From the NCBI GenBank assembly GCA_008933995.1, contig WARS01000030.1, positions 1,808,501 to 1,872,500 of the forward strand: 64,000 nt of DNA. The letters are read 5' to 3'. The notes under the pieces were generated by a model, which was not told where the DNA came from, searched no databases, and was given only the letters and a program-made list of their open reading frames with translations. Position numbers and translations under genes: made by a program. Positions 48,814 through 59,502 of the stretch are shown piece after piece. The DNA comes from Datnioides undecimradiatus (lineage: Eukaryota; Chordata; Actinopteri; Lobotiformes; Datnioididae). How positions within the stretch are numbered: the first letter of the stretch is position 1; the number at the start of each line of letters is the position of its first letter.

Positions 48814-50374
48814 CAGACATGGATAAATTTGTTGGCACCCTTCCATTAAAGAAAAAAGACCGGTCACTGAAATAACTTGAAACTGACAAAAGTAACAAAC
48901 AACAGTAATTTACTGAACACTGACTAATGAAAATCAGATGTTGTTTTTGATTCATGGTTCAAGATAATAATCATTCAAAAAACAAAAACAAAAAACTAAT
49001 GAAACTGGCCAGGACAAAAAATATGGTACCCTTAACTTAATATTTTGTTACACAACCTTTTGAGGCAATCGCTGCAATCAAGCGATTTCCGTAACACTCA
49101 ATAACATCTGCATCTGTGGACAGGTATTTTGTCCCACTCCTCATGAGCAAACTGCTCCAGATGTCTGAGGTTTGAAGGGTGCTTTCTCCAGACTGCATGT
49201 TTCAGCTCTTTCCACAGGTGTTCGATAGGATTTAGATCAGGGCTCATAGAAGGCCACTTCAGAATTTGACTACACACAAAAAATACACAGCAACAATGAA
49301 CACAATTAACACTACTCAGAAAAACCCACCACTCTTACACGGTTACAATTACAATCACAATCAACTCAGCAGCTCAGCGGGGCCTAGTGTTGAGGTGTGT
49401 TATGACTAAGGGAATCAGGCTTCTGCCAAAGTGGGCCCTCCTGCACCTCAGGGCCCTGTACCTGTGTCCTGAGGGCAGTGGGGCTAAGTGTTCATAGAGT
49501 GGGTGTGAGAAGTCCTGTTCTATTGAAATTGCAATGCATGTGATGGCTCTGTTGAGTTCAGTAATGTTGGGTGTGGGAAGTCCTATTATTTTTGCAGCAG
49601 TATTTGTAACTTTTGTGAGTTTGGTCCAGTTTTTTTTACAGAGAGCATGTTGAAAAAGCAAATGGAACAATACAATAGAATGGGCTGAATGATGCTCTGG
49701 TACAGTAACAGTAGCAGGTGAGGAGCCACATTAAGTCCTTTAGGTTTGCGAATGAGTCTTTGGTGGCTTCTTTTTTGAATGTCCATGGTGTGCTGATCAA
49801 AGGTGAGTGTGTTGTCTGATGTTACTCCAAGGTAGTCCAATGTTTTGTTCTTAGCCTTTTGGTGTTTTTAGCTGTGTGTTTAGAGTCATTATCCTGTTGG
49901 AGGACCCATGACCTGTGACTGAGACCAAGCTTTCTGACACTGGGCAGCACATTTTGCTCCAGAATGCCTTGATAGACAATTTCATTGCACCATATAACCT
50001 AGCCTCCTCCATGTTTCACAGTAGGTACAGCGTTTTTTGAATACTTAAATTTTGCATCTGTGAACATAGAGCTGATGCAACTTGCCAAAAAGCTTCAGTT
50101 TTGTCTGTCCAAAGTACATTTGCCCAGAAGCTTTGAGGCTTGTCAATATGCATTTTGGCAAATTTATTATCTTTTCTAGGGGTACCATCATTTTTGTCCA
50201 GGCAAGTTTCATTAGTCTGTTCTTTAAATGATTCTTTAAATGATTCAAAAGCAATGTCTAATTTTCACAAGTCAATGTTCAGTAAATTACTGTTTAATTT
50301 CTTTTGTCAGTTTCACGTTGTTGTGGGTTTTTCTTTCTTTAATGAAAGGGTACAAACAAATTTATCCACATCTG
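48814..50374. mobile_element. degenerate Tc1-like element with nested LINE insertion
   Basis: Terminal inverted repeats of 38 bases (33 identical) begin CAGACATGGATAAATTTGTT on the left and CAGATGTGGATAAATTTGTT in reverse on the right, each flanked by TA (48812-48813, 50375-50376). Internal sequence is a decayed fish Tc1 transposase on the minus strand, split by a LINE fragment at about 49268-49838. Confidence 0.88.
49268..49838 (-). pseudogene. LINE reverse-transcriptase C-terminal fragment inside the Tc1 element
   Basis: Two overlapping minus-strand frames. The first has YLGVTSDNTLTFDQH and LLLLLYQSIIQPILLYC; the second has AAKIIGLPTPNITELN and the common fish LINE end HPLYEHLAPLPSGHRYRALR. 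A frameshift near 49650 separates them. It interrupts the Tc1 sequence between CACTTCAGAA and TTTTGTTCTTAGCC, which are adjacent in intact relatives. The clade is uncertain. Confidence 0.8.
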
Positions 50375-50376
50375 TA

Positions 50377-51880
50377 ACTTAATTTATTATTATTATTATT
50401 AATTTAGAATTTATTTCAGGGAAATATTTTTTAACCTTTAAACATCTTACCACAAGCATTCTTTCCTGTAGTGTATACCAGAAAAATCTGTTACAAATTG
50501 AGGCATATTGAGACTGTGTGTGCTAACAGTAAGATAATGTCTGCATTAGGCAAATATGGACAGATAAAATCTTTTTACAGAGTTATGAACTCAATGTGTA
50601 AAGCAGATTCACATTTTTACAACATCAATGTGTCAAAATATTTCTACAACATTGGTCCAAACATCACCAAGGGTTTCTTGTAATAAATTATATAAAATAA
50701 ACTACCAATATGTCAAAATGTAGACCAAATTTCAATGATGACACAGGCACAAGCAGAAAACTGTATTGTTCCAACTGGCTTATGAAGTGAATGTCTGGAT
50801 CAGCTTGGAAGGAAGGCAGGGTTCCTGCTCATCTGCAATGTTTGCTGTCTATGATGGGATTAAGCCTGATTGTCTCATTGAATGTTTGTGTCTTGCAGCT
50901 GCTACACAAATCCCAATGCAATGCAATTACTGAGATCCACTGGAGAACTGGCTGTTAGTTGTTAATTTCTAGCTAGAGAGCAGCTGTACTGCAGAGATAC
51001 ACCAAAAAAACCTGTCTTGAAATCATACTAATTATTAACTAACTAACTAATTATTATTAACTAAATTACTTCCAATAGTATTACCATGAAAATGTGATAT
51101 GGTAGGTTTTCATGTTGAGAGAACAGGAAATTGCCTTTTGATCCAGTCTCAACTCCAAAACAAATAGCAGCTTGAGAGGAGTTGATTTAATTGACCATTT
51201 GTTATGTCCTGGCCTAGGGGAAACCTTGAAGCAACATGTGAATGAGACTCCCCTCTTCCCAACTCTCAAATACCAAAAGAACTAGAAGTTACAAAAATAC
51301 CTTTGGACTTATTTCTTAAAAACATCTTTCAAAGAAAGAACCATGCTGGCAGCCTGGGTGGAAGTGCCCACAGGAACTGTTGGAAGCCAGCCTTTAGGTG
51401 GGAAGCTTAGAAGGCTGGAACCAATCGGCTCTCAGGAACCATCCACACCGTTGATCCTCCACTCAGTCAATTAACCAGACTCACCTGCAATTTATCAGAC
51501 AGATCTACACATACACATGATTAAAACATGCTTGCACATAAATGGTCAAAATATGACCCTGGGGTCGTAACACATTGCAATTTGTTTATGTAGCAGATAC
51601 TAGCAAATGTAAAGTACATTCATTCAAAACACATTATTTCAGTGTAAATAGTACAAAATTGCATAGAATATAGTTATTTGATTTAGTACCAAACATCCAA
51701 ACATAAGACGCAGATCTCTTCATGCCACTCTCAGTTAAGGAAGCAAATATATGAACGTCAGCTAGAAGATGCCAAAACCTGACCAAAGGCTTAGCAAAGC
51801 AATTTTGAAAAAATGAGGAAACAGGCAAAATGACCTTAGAAATGGCTGCATGAAAGCATGTTGGAAAAAAATCCAACACA
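50377..51880 (-). other. ttpa 3' flank, nothing firm
   Basis: A short ATT repeat lies at 50388-50400. The part next to 51880 should hold the ttpa 3' UTR. No good AATAAA was seen close to the stop codon. Confidence 0.4.
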
Positions 51881-52126
51881 TCAATGTGAAAGTTGTTCAG
51901 TCTCCACTTCCTTTGAGACCAGGGAGTCATCAGGTGCAATGGCAATGTCAGCTGTTGGGTGGCTGGCAATCCGCTGCAGGAGATTCTCTGATTGAAGCAG
52001 CTGATTGGTCCAGTCCTGACATGCCTCTTCTATGCTTGGTCCCTCCCCTCCATATTCTGGAGGCAAGACATGCGGTGAGAAGAAATCGCTTAAAGTGTTG
52101 TGGAAATCAGCACCATGCATATAGAT
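51881..52126 (-). CDS. ttpa: ttpa exon 5 (C-terminal end)
   Basis: Residues 214-294: IYMHGADFHNTLSDFFSPHV, then LPPEYGGEG (the CRAL-TRIO end strand and turn, as human LPLEYGGEE), CQDWTNQLLQSENLL, and a tail rich in Asp, Ser and Glu to the stop. Acceptor ACTGTAG, phase 0. The tail runs about 20 residues beyond the human end and is not recognised. Confidence 0.96.
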   Translation of the reverse strand: MYMHGADFHNTLSDFFSPHVLPPEYGGEGPSIEEACQDWTNQLLQSENLLQRIASHPTADIAIAPDDSLVSKEVETEQLSH

Positions 52127-52238
52127 CTACAGTTAGGAGAGAGGGAATTTTTTTTTAAAACAATAAGCATTTATATTCTTTATGATTAATAACATAAAGT
52201 CTAAGAACAGAGATCTGTATGTTAAACAGGCTGCTAAC

Positions 52239-52349
52239 CCTTTGTTTTATCTTCTCTGGCAAGAAGGGACGAATCATGGCGAAGACTGGTCGGAAGAACA
52301 TTGGCTCATTGACCAGATGGATTCCTCTAACTTTTAATGGAAAAGAATC
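52239..52349 (-). CDS. ttpa: ttpa exon 4
   Basis: 37 residues (177-213), [16 protein letters not shown] then [21 protein letters not shown], phase 0 at both ends, acceptor GTTCAG and donor AAAGG|GTTAGC. K182, R184, K209 and R213 correspond to the human K190, R192, K217 and R221 that bind phosphoinositides when tocopherol is handed to the plasma membrane, so lipid exchange should be intact. Confidence 0.97.
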
Positions 52350-54146
52350 CTGAACACACACATTACACAGACAAACATTCATTGAGTAAGCTGACTAACA
52401 CCAGGAGTGAAAAACGTTCATAATTAATAGTATTTCAAATATATCAGAATGTTAATGAACATGAAGCAATACATATTTGATTTCGTATATTCTATATTTA
52501 ATTTTTATTGTTATCTATTATTAAGACATCTGTTATATATTACTATTACTACTATCACTGACTAAGTGAATTGCAAAATGTTAAAATGTTAAATGTGTAG
52601 ATTGAAAGAAAATTTGGTTAGGAGTCACTTTTTTAAAAAAAAAAAAAGAAATCTTAAGTATAGCTGCTGCGCAGCAGTGAAGCATTTTGAGGGTGAGGAA
52701 AAAGACAAATGAGAAATACAGGAGCATTTGTCAGCAGAATTGTCTGGACCAAAGTCATCTCTAACTTTAGGTCAACCTCAGACAGCAAGAGCACGTTGAT
52801 CTTTTTGAGCCACTGCCAAGTAAGAAACAATACTGTGATGAAAAATGTCATCATGCTCTGTTTTCACGTTGCACACACCTATGAACACACAACTGCACCC
52901 ACATACACTTAACCACAAAACTGATCTAAACCAGTTCCTTTCGACAACCGACACTCCAGACTTTGTCTCTCTGTCTGTATGACAGGTTCACTTTCGGGTC
53001 ACATACACAATTCAGACCTTGATAAATACATCCTGTTTTTTACTACTTCTTGTCGAACAGTGCAGAACACTGTTTTGACCCACGCTAAAGAGTGATTCTG
53101 TTCCTGGTTTTCAAACCATTATTAAATAATATGCAAAGTGGAACTTTGTTAATGTTGTTTTCTTTCTCATCAACTTTATTGCCACTATAACCTGAGAGGT
53201 TTAATGTGCTCCTAATCCTCCACTCCACACTGACCACGATCAAGGTGTTGAAATAAATAGTCAATTTCCCTCTGACATGGTCAAGTAGTTAAATACAACG
53301 AGACAGGTGACATATATTGCACTGAAATCACATCTATAATGCAGGTTAAAAAAAACAGAAAACCTGCTAGAAGACAAACCACGTGGTTCATCAGAGCATA
53401 CAGTGTCAAACACAAGAACAATTGAATTAACACAGGTGTCAGATCGCCTCTGGGCAAAACATAAGTACAATAATGGCTTTACAAAAGATGCAACACCTCT
53501 GATAATTCATCCAAAATCAGATTATAGGTCTTGTTTGAAACAATATTCTCTGAAACAGGAAAGCTATTAATGGCATGACACCAGTTTTCAACCCATTGTT
53601 TAAGATGTGCATAATAGTTCCATGCAATGACTTACCAGTGTGTACTCCCATATTTTCTGTTAAGCAAATCAGAGATGAGGGCTAACCTAAATCAGACCTG
53701 TTGCTTATTTCTAAACAAACCTGGATTCAGTAGCAACAGGATTGCCTCTCTTTCTTAGAGCTGTAACAGCCACAGAGAAGACAGAGACAGCCTCTGAGGA
53801 CCTAGAAGGCTACTATGAACTCACACTCATGATTCCATAGGCAGTGGCTCAAATTTTGCACTCACGGAAAACATCACACTGTCTGCACAGTGTTGGAATG
53901 GTAGGATATCACACAACACTGTTGGAAATGCCCAGTGACATCAGGAAGTGATGCTGACACCAACCCATGTGTTGATCTACTCCCTACTCAGCAATGAGCA
54001 AAAACAGAACAACCTATGCATTATATTATTAGAAAAAATGTGTCACATGTGCAGCACTCAATGATGTCAGAGACCCTAAGTTGCACAGCGTGGTCATCCA
54101 ACCACACACCACCCTTTTGAACAATAAATTATTGATTTTATAGCAG

Positions 54147-54310
54147 CCATTATCCTCCTGACTACCAGTAGTTCAAATTTGTCCTCTATCTACATTTTCA
54201 GTGATACCAAATGTGAAGGGGTGTGGCCTTGGTAGCTTACAAAGACTGGGGAATTTTTAAAAAAAATGTATTGGACAATATTTTTTTTCCTGGTAGTCAG
54301 GAGGATATGG
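54147..54310. mobile_element. 164-base MITE-like element
   Basis: Terminal inverted repeats of 21-22 bases: CCATTATCCTCCTGACTACC on the left, and the right end read in reverse is the same but for one missing T. No obvious target duplication. The family is not recognised. Confidence 0.65.
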
Positions 54311-54799
54311 CGGTGCATGTGTATGAACAACAACAGCAACAAGAAAGCAGTACTGAAGACTGACAGCCAAGACAGTGCAGTTAGGGAAACAGAAGGCTAC
54401 ATCACAGGATGAGACATGAATTGCTGCTGCTCAAGTACAGTTGAGTGCTACTGCAGCACATGGACTGACAAGCACAAGAGTAGGTGGGGCCATGACAGGA
54501 AACCAGGAGCTGGAGTTGGCAGGTCTGCTGATACAAAGAATCAGGGACTGAGTCAATATAGCCACTGAGATGGAGAACTAGGAGCTGAAGTCTGCCAGGC
54601 TGCTGAATGGAAAACAGGAACAGCAGTAAGCTCAGACAGATGCTGTCAGACAGTGAATAAGGCTAGCTTCTAGTAGGCTGGAGGATAGCAAGCTGGACAG
54701 TACAAACTAAATCATTAAGTTAAATGTCAAACAGTCCATTTGCTGGAATCATGGCTGACCAGTTCATATTTTACAACTATGTCACCAAGAACAAGGAAA

Positions 54800-55190
54800 A
54801 CAAGGGTTTGGATTCAAGTGCAAACTGAGAGACAGAGGTGGTGCAGTAAAATAACGATTTAATCAACAAAGAATCATTAACTTGCAGGTAATTAAGGCAG
54901 GCATTGTCAAAACTAGGAAGCCAACCAAACACAGGTAAACAAGTCCAAGGGAGCAGGCAGAAACAGAAACCTGGGAATACACAAAGTTACCAAAAAACTT
55001 GAGCAGACATAAGGAAAAAGGGAAACCAGACAAAAGGTACATAGAGAAATTGGAAAGTGACCAAGCTCAAGTCAAAGACTAAATACACAAGGAAGGCAAG
55101 GATAATGGGACACATCTGAAAGACATCAGAGCAGGGCAGTCAATGCCACAAGTGTGAAACACACAGAGACAGGAAATGAAGTAAACTGAT
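54800..55190 (-). mobile_element. dispersed repeat, possibly LTR-derived
   Basis: In reverse it resembles the sequence style of the element at 56030-57190 (CACCTGTG-type and TTTAGTC stretches). Boundaries are not clear, so this is weak. Confidence 0.3.
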
Positions 55191-55419
55191 TGCTACTGTG
55201 CAAATGTCCAAATTTCCTGCCTGCAATATAACATGCTGTCATTATGTGGTTAACTGAGGCTTTTCTCAAGCTTACCTGTTTCAGCTAGAAACTGTAATAA
55301 AGTCTTGGGTGTCATCTGCATAGCAACAGAAATGTCTAGCTTCACAGTATATAATAGACGTTGTATACATTATATGCAGTTCATGGGAAACATGATCAGA
55401 GGTATGTTCATAGGCCTAC

Positions 55420-55613
55420 CGAAAGTACAGAGGATATCTTTCTTGCGAGGGATGGGTTTATCTGGAGGGCATGGCCTACTCTCCAACCTTGCAGATCAAA
55501 AATGGCCTTTAACCCCCGCCTCTGTGTCTCTGTTTCCATGGAGATGATTTCCGATGTCATCAGGCTGACCCTGAACACTTGGAAGGCTGACCAGTCTTTT
55601 GGGTTCCACTGCC
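55420..55613 (-). CDS. ttpa: ttpa exon 3 (core of CRAL-TRIO domain)
   Basis: The exon completes G112 and encodes 113-176: [64 protein letters not shown]. It matches the human segment with [20 protein letters not shown], which forms much of the tocopherol pocket. Acceptor CCTGCAG, donor TTTCG|GTAGGC, phase 1 in, phase 0 out. Confidence 0.96.
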
Positions 55614-56029
55614 CTGCAGACAGTCAGGCAGTGGTTACTGTACTTTGTTGGACTATCAGTCGTAAATGTACATCAAGTGACACTGAATTAACATTTAATG
55701 AGTCTGTAGTTCCACAAAGGTGTTGAACTAGTATAAATCAAAACCTATGCTGTGGATATCTACACTAGGACTTCTGTTAACCTACTGTAGAGATCTCTTA
55801 ACAACCACATTAATTGATGTTAGGCCATAAAGCTGTTAAGTGATTGTAAGGCTACTTGGACAAAGCAGTAAATGAACACATTGCTGTTAAGAAAGTGTCA
55901 GAAAACTGTTGTCTATTAGCACCACTGATATATTATAACAGCTTGTTGCAGTATCACATACAGCCTTGCTACCATTTTGCCTCTGCATAACAGTGGTACT
56001 GCAACAAAATATCTCCCCAAAACTCCCCA

Positions 56030-57190
56030 AAACTTGTTTTGTTATTTCTTTTTAGTTTAGTTTTTCTCTTGTGTGTTTCCGTGTACTTGTTTCCTGTTTG
56101 TGATTAGTTCATTGGTTTCACCTGTGTCTTGTTTGCCTGCACTCCAAGTCTATTTAAGTTGTGTCATTTGCTTTGTTCTTTGTCGGTTCATTTACTGTGT
56201 TAGTATTCATGTTCCTGCCTTGTTTCCATGTGCTTTCCCCTTGTGATCATCGTGAATTTGGATTTCTGGTTTTTGAATTTTGGTTGCCTTGTCTTAAAAC
56301 CTTCTTGTTCGACAAAGCTTACAGCTAGTTCTAGTTACCAACTATACCCATAGTCAAAACTACCCCTTCATGCCACCCCTTAGTTATGCTGCTATAGGCC
56401 GAGGCTGCTGGGGGACATCCCATGATCGTCTCCACATTCCTCTTCTCCCCTCTCTCTCCCCAAACTCATTTAAACCATCACAGATTAACCATTAACTCTG
56501 TGTCCTCTCTCCCCTAGTACTGTGCTTGTTTCTCTCTGGTCTCTCTCTCTGTACCTCTCTACAGATACCTGTGGCTGCAGAGCTGAACATATGATCTGTG
56601 GCTCCACCGTCCTGCCCCGTGTCCTCTGCTGCCACTAATTATCATTATTCTATATTGTACTGTAAATAGTTGCCATAGTTAGGATTTTGTTGTTCTACCA
56701 TTTTGTCAGTTTTCATCTAAAGTTATGTACTCCTGTATCACTGTATGCAACATGGTGTATTCTCTCTCTCTCTCTCGCCCCTCCTGTCACTCTCTATCTC
56801 TCCTTCTTTCCCCCCAACCGGTCAAGGCAGATGGCCATCCATCTAGTGCCAGGATCTGCCCAAGTTTTCTGCCTGTTAAAAGGAAGTTTTCCCTTGCCAC
56901 TGTTGCCAAGTGCTTGCTCATGGTGGAACTGTTGGGTGTAATTAATAGTAATGAGTGTGGACTAGACCCGCTCAGTGCCCTGAGATGACTTTTGTTGTGA
57001 ATTGGTGCAATATAAATATAATTGAATTAAACTGAATTGAAATTGTCTTGTTTGGACTGATTACCTGGATTTTGACCCTGCCTGCCTTGACCATCCGTAA
57101 GCTTAACCCCTTAAATAAACTGTTTGAACATCCTTGCTCCTTGTCCGTGTCTGCATTTAGGTCCATCTTTCCTCGTAACCCCTCCGTAAC
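56030..57190 (+). mobile_element. LTR-like element split by another repeat
   Basis: The outer element (56030-56295 and 57050-57190) has a TATA-like CTATTTAAG near 56151 and AATAAA at about 57114, as in a solo LTR, but I cannot name it and its ends are approximate. It is interrupted by the insertion at 56296-57042. Confidence 0.5.
56296..57042 (+). mobile_element. inserted teleost retroposon with ATTGAATT-type tail
   Basis: It carries the abundant fish module with ACCGGTCAAGGCAGATGGCC, AAAAGGAAGTTTTCCCTTGC, CAAGTGCTTGCTCATGG and a tail of TTGAA-like repeats. TTGTCTT occurs at both borders (56289-56295 and 57043-57049), which looks like a 7-base target duplication. Confidence 0.75.
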
Positions 57191-57658
57191 ATGATGGCCA
57201 TGGTATAATTCATATTAAGTTAGTACTCTAGACACTCCTGTGTTTCTATGTTGAGGATCTTTTAGAAAACCATTAAAAGAGAACAATGACATTGTAACAA
57301 TGTGAAATGGACTAGTAATTATACTAAGTTAATGCAACTGCAAATACCAAACAGATGACAAGGAATACCAGTAAACGCCTGTTGAAAATGAGAAAGGAAT
57401 GATGCCTTTATTCTACACCATGCCTATTCTGGATACAGATTGCCTATCTGCGCATGAGAAAATAACAGGCTGCACATAATACGCAGCCTCACTGTTAACC
57501 TACTTAAAAAAAGAGAATGGGACAGACTGACAGACACTTGAAAGAATACAAGTCATCTGCTTTTTGAACTATTACAAGATTGTAGATATTTGTCCATTTT
57601 CAACAACAATTAAATCCCACCCATTCATACACACACACACACGCACGCAAATACTGAC

Positions 57659-57812
57659 CAATCCTATAGATGAGCACCCTGCTACCTGTGTTGTCACGCT
57701 GTAGGAGACTGGCATGGTAGGATGCGTTGAGAAGACCAAGTACTGAGGAAGGAGACAGACAGGTGCTGATCTCAGGACTTTCCCTCCGCCACCTCTGGTA
57801 GTTCACTAAGAG
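57659..57812 (-). CDS. ttpa: ttpa exon 2
   Basis: Residues 61-111 and part of G112: LLVNYQRWRRESPEISTCLS, PSSVLGLLNASYHASLLQRD, NTGSRVLIYRI. Matches human LLKNYYKWRAECPEIS and TGSKVLIYRI. Acceptor TTGTGCAG, donor ATTG|GTCAGT, phase 0 in and phase 1 out. Confidence 0.96.
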
Positions 57813-58832
57813 CTGCACAAGACAAATGCAACGTTCAAGCACATCAGGGAATTCATTTGATTTCACTGTTCTTTAAGCATTGCAGGAATGTCCACACATC
57901 AAATAGTTTTGGAACACTTAATCTTTTCTATTATCAAACATGAACTAAAAAAACAAGTCGAGGTTGTTGGGTGATAATAAAGGTATATTCAAAAAACTAA
58001 CTGAGTGATAATAGTAAGAATCAGTTTGTTCATCAGTGATTCAAGTCACTAGGAAAGACTGCTAAACTTGGCCCCACTAGACTGAGCTCCAGCTACTAGC
58101 TTTCATGATCAGATGTATAATAATCCCCCATGTCAGGAAGTACTCTTACAAGAGTTGCTTACCCCTACACAAACAGACTCAACATACTTGAACATAACAT
58201 GCTGAAAGAGGATAGTTATTTTACAATTAATCTTAAAGAATATTGTGATAATAATACACTGGACACTGGGGGAAGGACCAGTGTATTATTATCAGACACA
58301 GACACAGAATGTAACAGTTAACTGAAAAGGAGAAATTTCACAAATAGATGCAATACTTTCGCATTCCACCACTACATTGCTCCAATGTAAGTCGTATTAT
58401 ATTAGCTGTCTGTTCAAGCAAAAATTACTTTTATTAATCCATTATCTACCCTCAAAACTGTGAGTGATTAACAACTGCCCTACTTATTTTCAGCGTAGTT
58501 TTCACTAGTTATTGTGGAACAACTTACACTGTTTTTGCTATTAGTTCATAATAGAATTTGTTGAATTGTGGCAAACAACTAATTGTCAGTGTCCAGGGCC
58601 TTTGAGGTATTTGTATTTTTATTGGTGTGTATTGGATAATGACTGACTATACATTCTAGGATCATGCAATTGCACAAATTCACTTATCTTGCACTTGTCC
58701 CAGCTAGGTACCAATATTTAGCCTAATGGCCATGATCAAACAGACATCCTGCACTGCTACGATTGGATTCTTTTCTGATTTTTACTACCTATGCAACAAC
58801 TCTTGTAGCTGGTCAAGGAGCCTATGACGTAC
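57813..58832 (-). other. ttpa intron 1
   Basis: 1 kb intron with a perfect 17-base inverted repeat at 58246-58294. Confidence 0.7.
58246..58294. repeat. perfect 17-base inverted repeat
   Basis: TGATAATAATACACTGG (58246-58262) is followed after 15 bases by its exact reverse complement (58278-58294). Confidence 0.85.
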
Positions 58833-59012
58833 CTTCAGAGACAGATCCACGTCGAAGTCTCTGGCACGCAAAAACTTTATGAGAAAGCCGTCAGAGAAAG
58901 TCCTTACACCGGACAGCTCGCTGGTCTGCAGGGCTCTTCGCCTCAGGCTGCTAACATACGGCCCAAGCAGCTCCGAATCATCCGGGAGTTCACTGAGCTC
59001 AAGCCCGTTCAT
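58833..59012 (-). CDS. ttpa: ttpa exon 1, start of alpha-tocopherol transfer protein
   Basis: Alpha-tocopherol transfer protein is a cytosolic CRAL-TRIO (Sec14-like) carrier that moves vitamin E from endosomes to the plasma membrane, mainly in liver. Exon 1 encodes residues 1-60: MNGLELSELPDDSELLGPYV, SSLRRRALQ..., and the CRAL-TRIO N-terminal FLIKFLRARDFDVDLSLK (human FLIRFLRARDFDLDLAWR). The donor is AAG|GTACGT in phase 0. The five exons join without a break into 294 residues (human 278); the N-terminus is 8 residues shorter and the tail longer. The start is the first in-frame Met and agrees with family length. The relatives CLVS1/2 and RLBP1 fit less well than TTPA. Confidence 0.96.
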
Positions 59013-59117
59013 GTCTTACCCAGGTCCGGTTGCATTTCACTGTCAGCGGGCAAATGCTTGGGAGGCCGAAGAGACGGGTGGGCGGCAAATGAACAGTACA
59101 TTTGTATGTATGTGTAA

Positions 59118-59119
<2 letters not shown>

Positions 59120-59186
<67 letters not shown>

Positions 59187-59187
59187 G
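59120..59187. repeat. (GA)n microsatellite upstream of ttpa
   Basis: About 65 bases of GA, 108 bases upstream of the ttpa start codon, so within or near the 5' UTR or core promoter. GAGA tracts in such positions can keep chromatin open, but no function is shown. Confidence 0.95.
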
Positions 59188-59439
59188 CGAAAACCGTTTA
59201 TACGAAAATGTGCTAGTACCTCCGCCTTTCGGCCTCTAGCAGCTACTGCAAATACAAGGACTCACAGTAAAACAGCACCAATTACATGGGTACTGTAATA
59301 TTTTTGTGCAGCAATCGCTCTTTCCAGCCCATATTACAAATACATAAAAACCTTATTAAACATCTGTTCAATAAATAAGTTTGGTAGCATTATAGAGTTT
59401 CATAATAAACATAAATGTTTTATGTGTTTGTAATTTCTA

Positions 59440-59440
<1 letters not shown>
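59188..59440. other. ttpa upstream region
   Basis: AT-rich after 59280; no TATA or other clear promoter element was recognised. Confidence 0.4.

Positions 59441-59502
<62 letters not shown>
59441..59502. repeat. (CA)n(TA)n(GA)n compound microsatellite
   Basis: Three dinucleotide tracts in a row, ending at the left edge of a Tc1 element. Confidence 0.95.

Larger units (their letters stand above)
52350..55419 (-). other. ttpa intron 3
   Basis: 3.1 kb; it contains a small inverted-repeat element (54147-54310) and a dispersed repeat (about 54800-55190). No exon was recognised. Confidence 0.6.
55614..57658 (-). other. ttpa intron 2
   Basis: 2 kb intron largely filled by the nested repeat at 56030-57190. 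Confidence 0.6.

Noticed and set aside
52654..52854. Minus-strand open frame between ttpa exons 3 and 4
   Set aside because: Exons 3 and 4 join in phase without it and it has no TTPA similarity.
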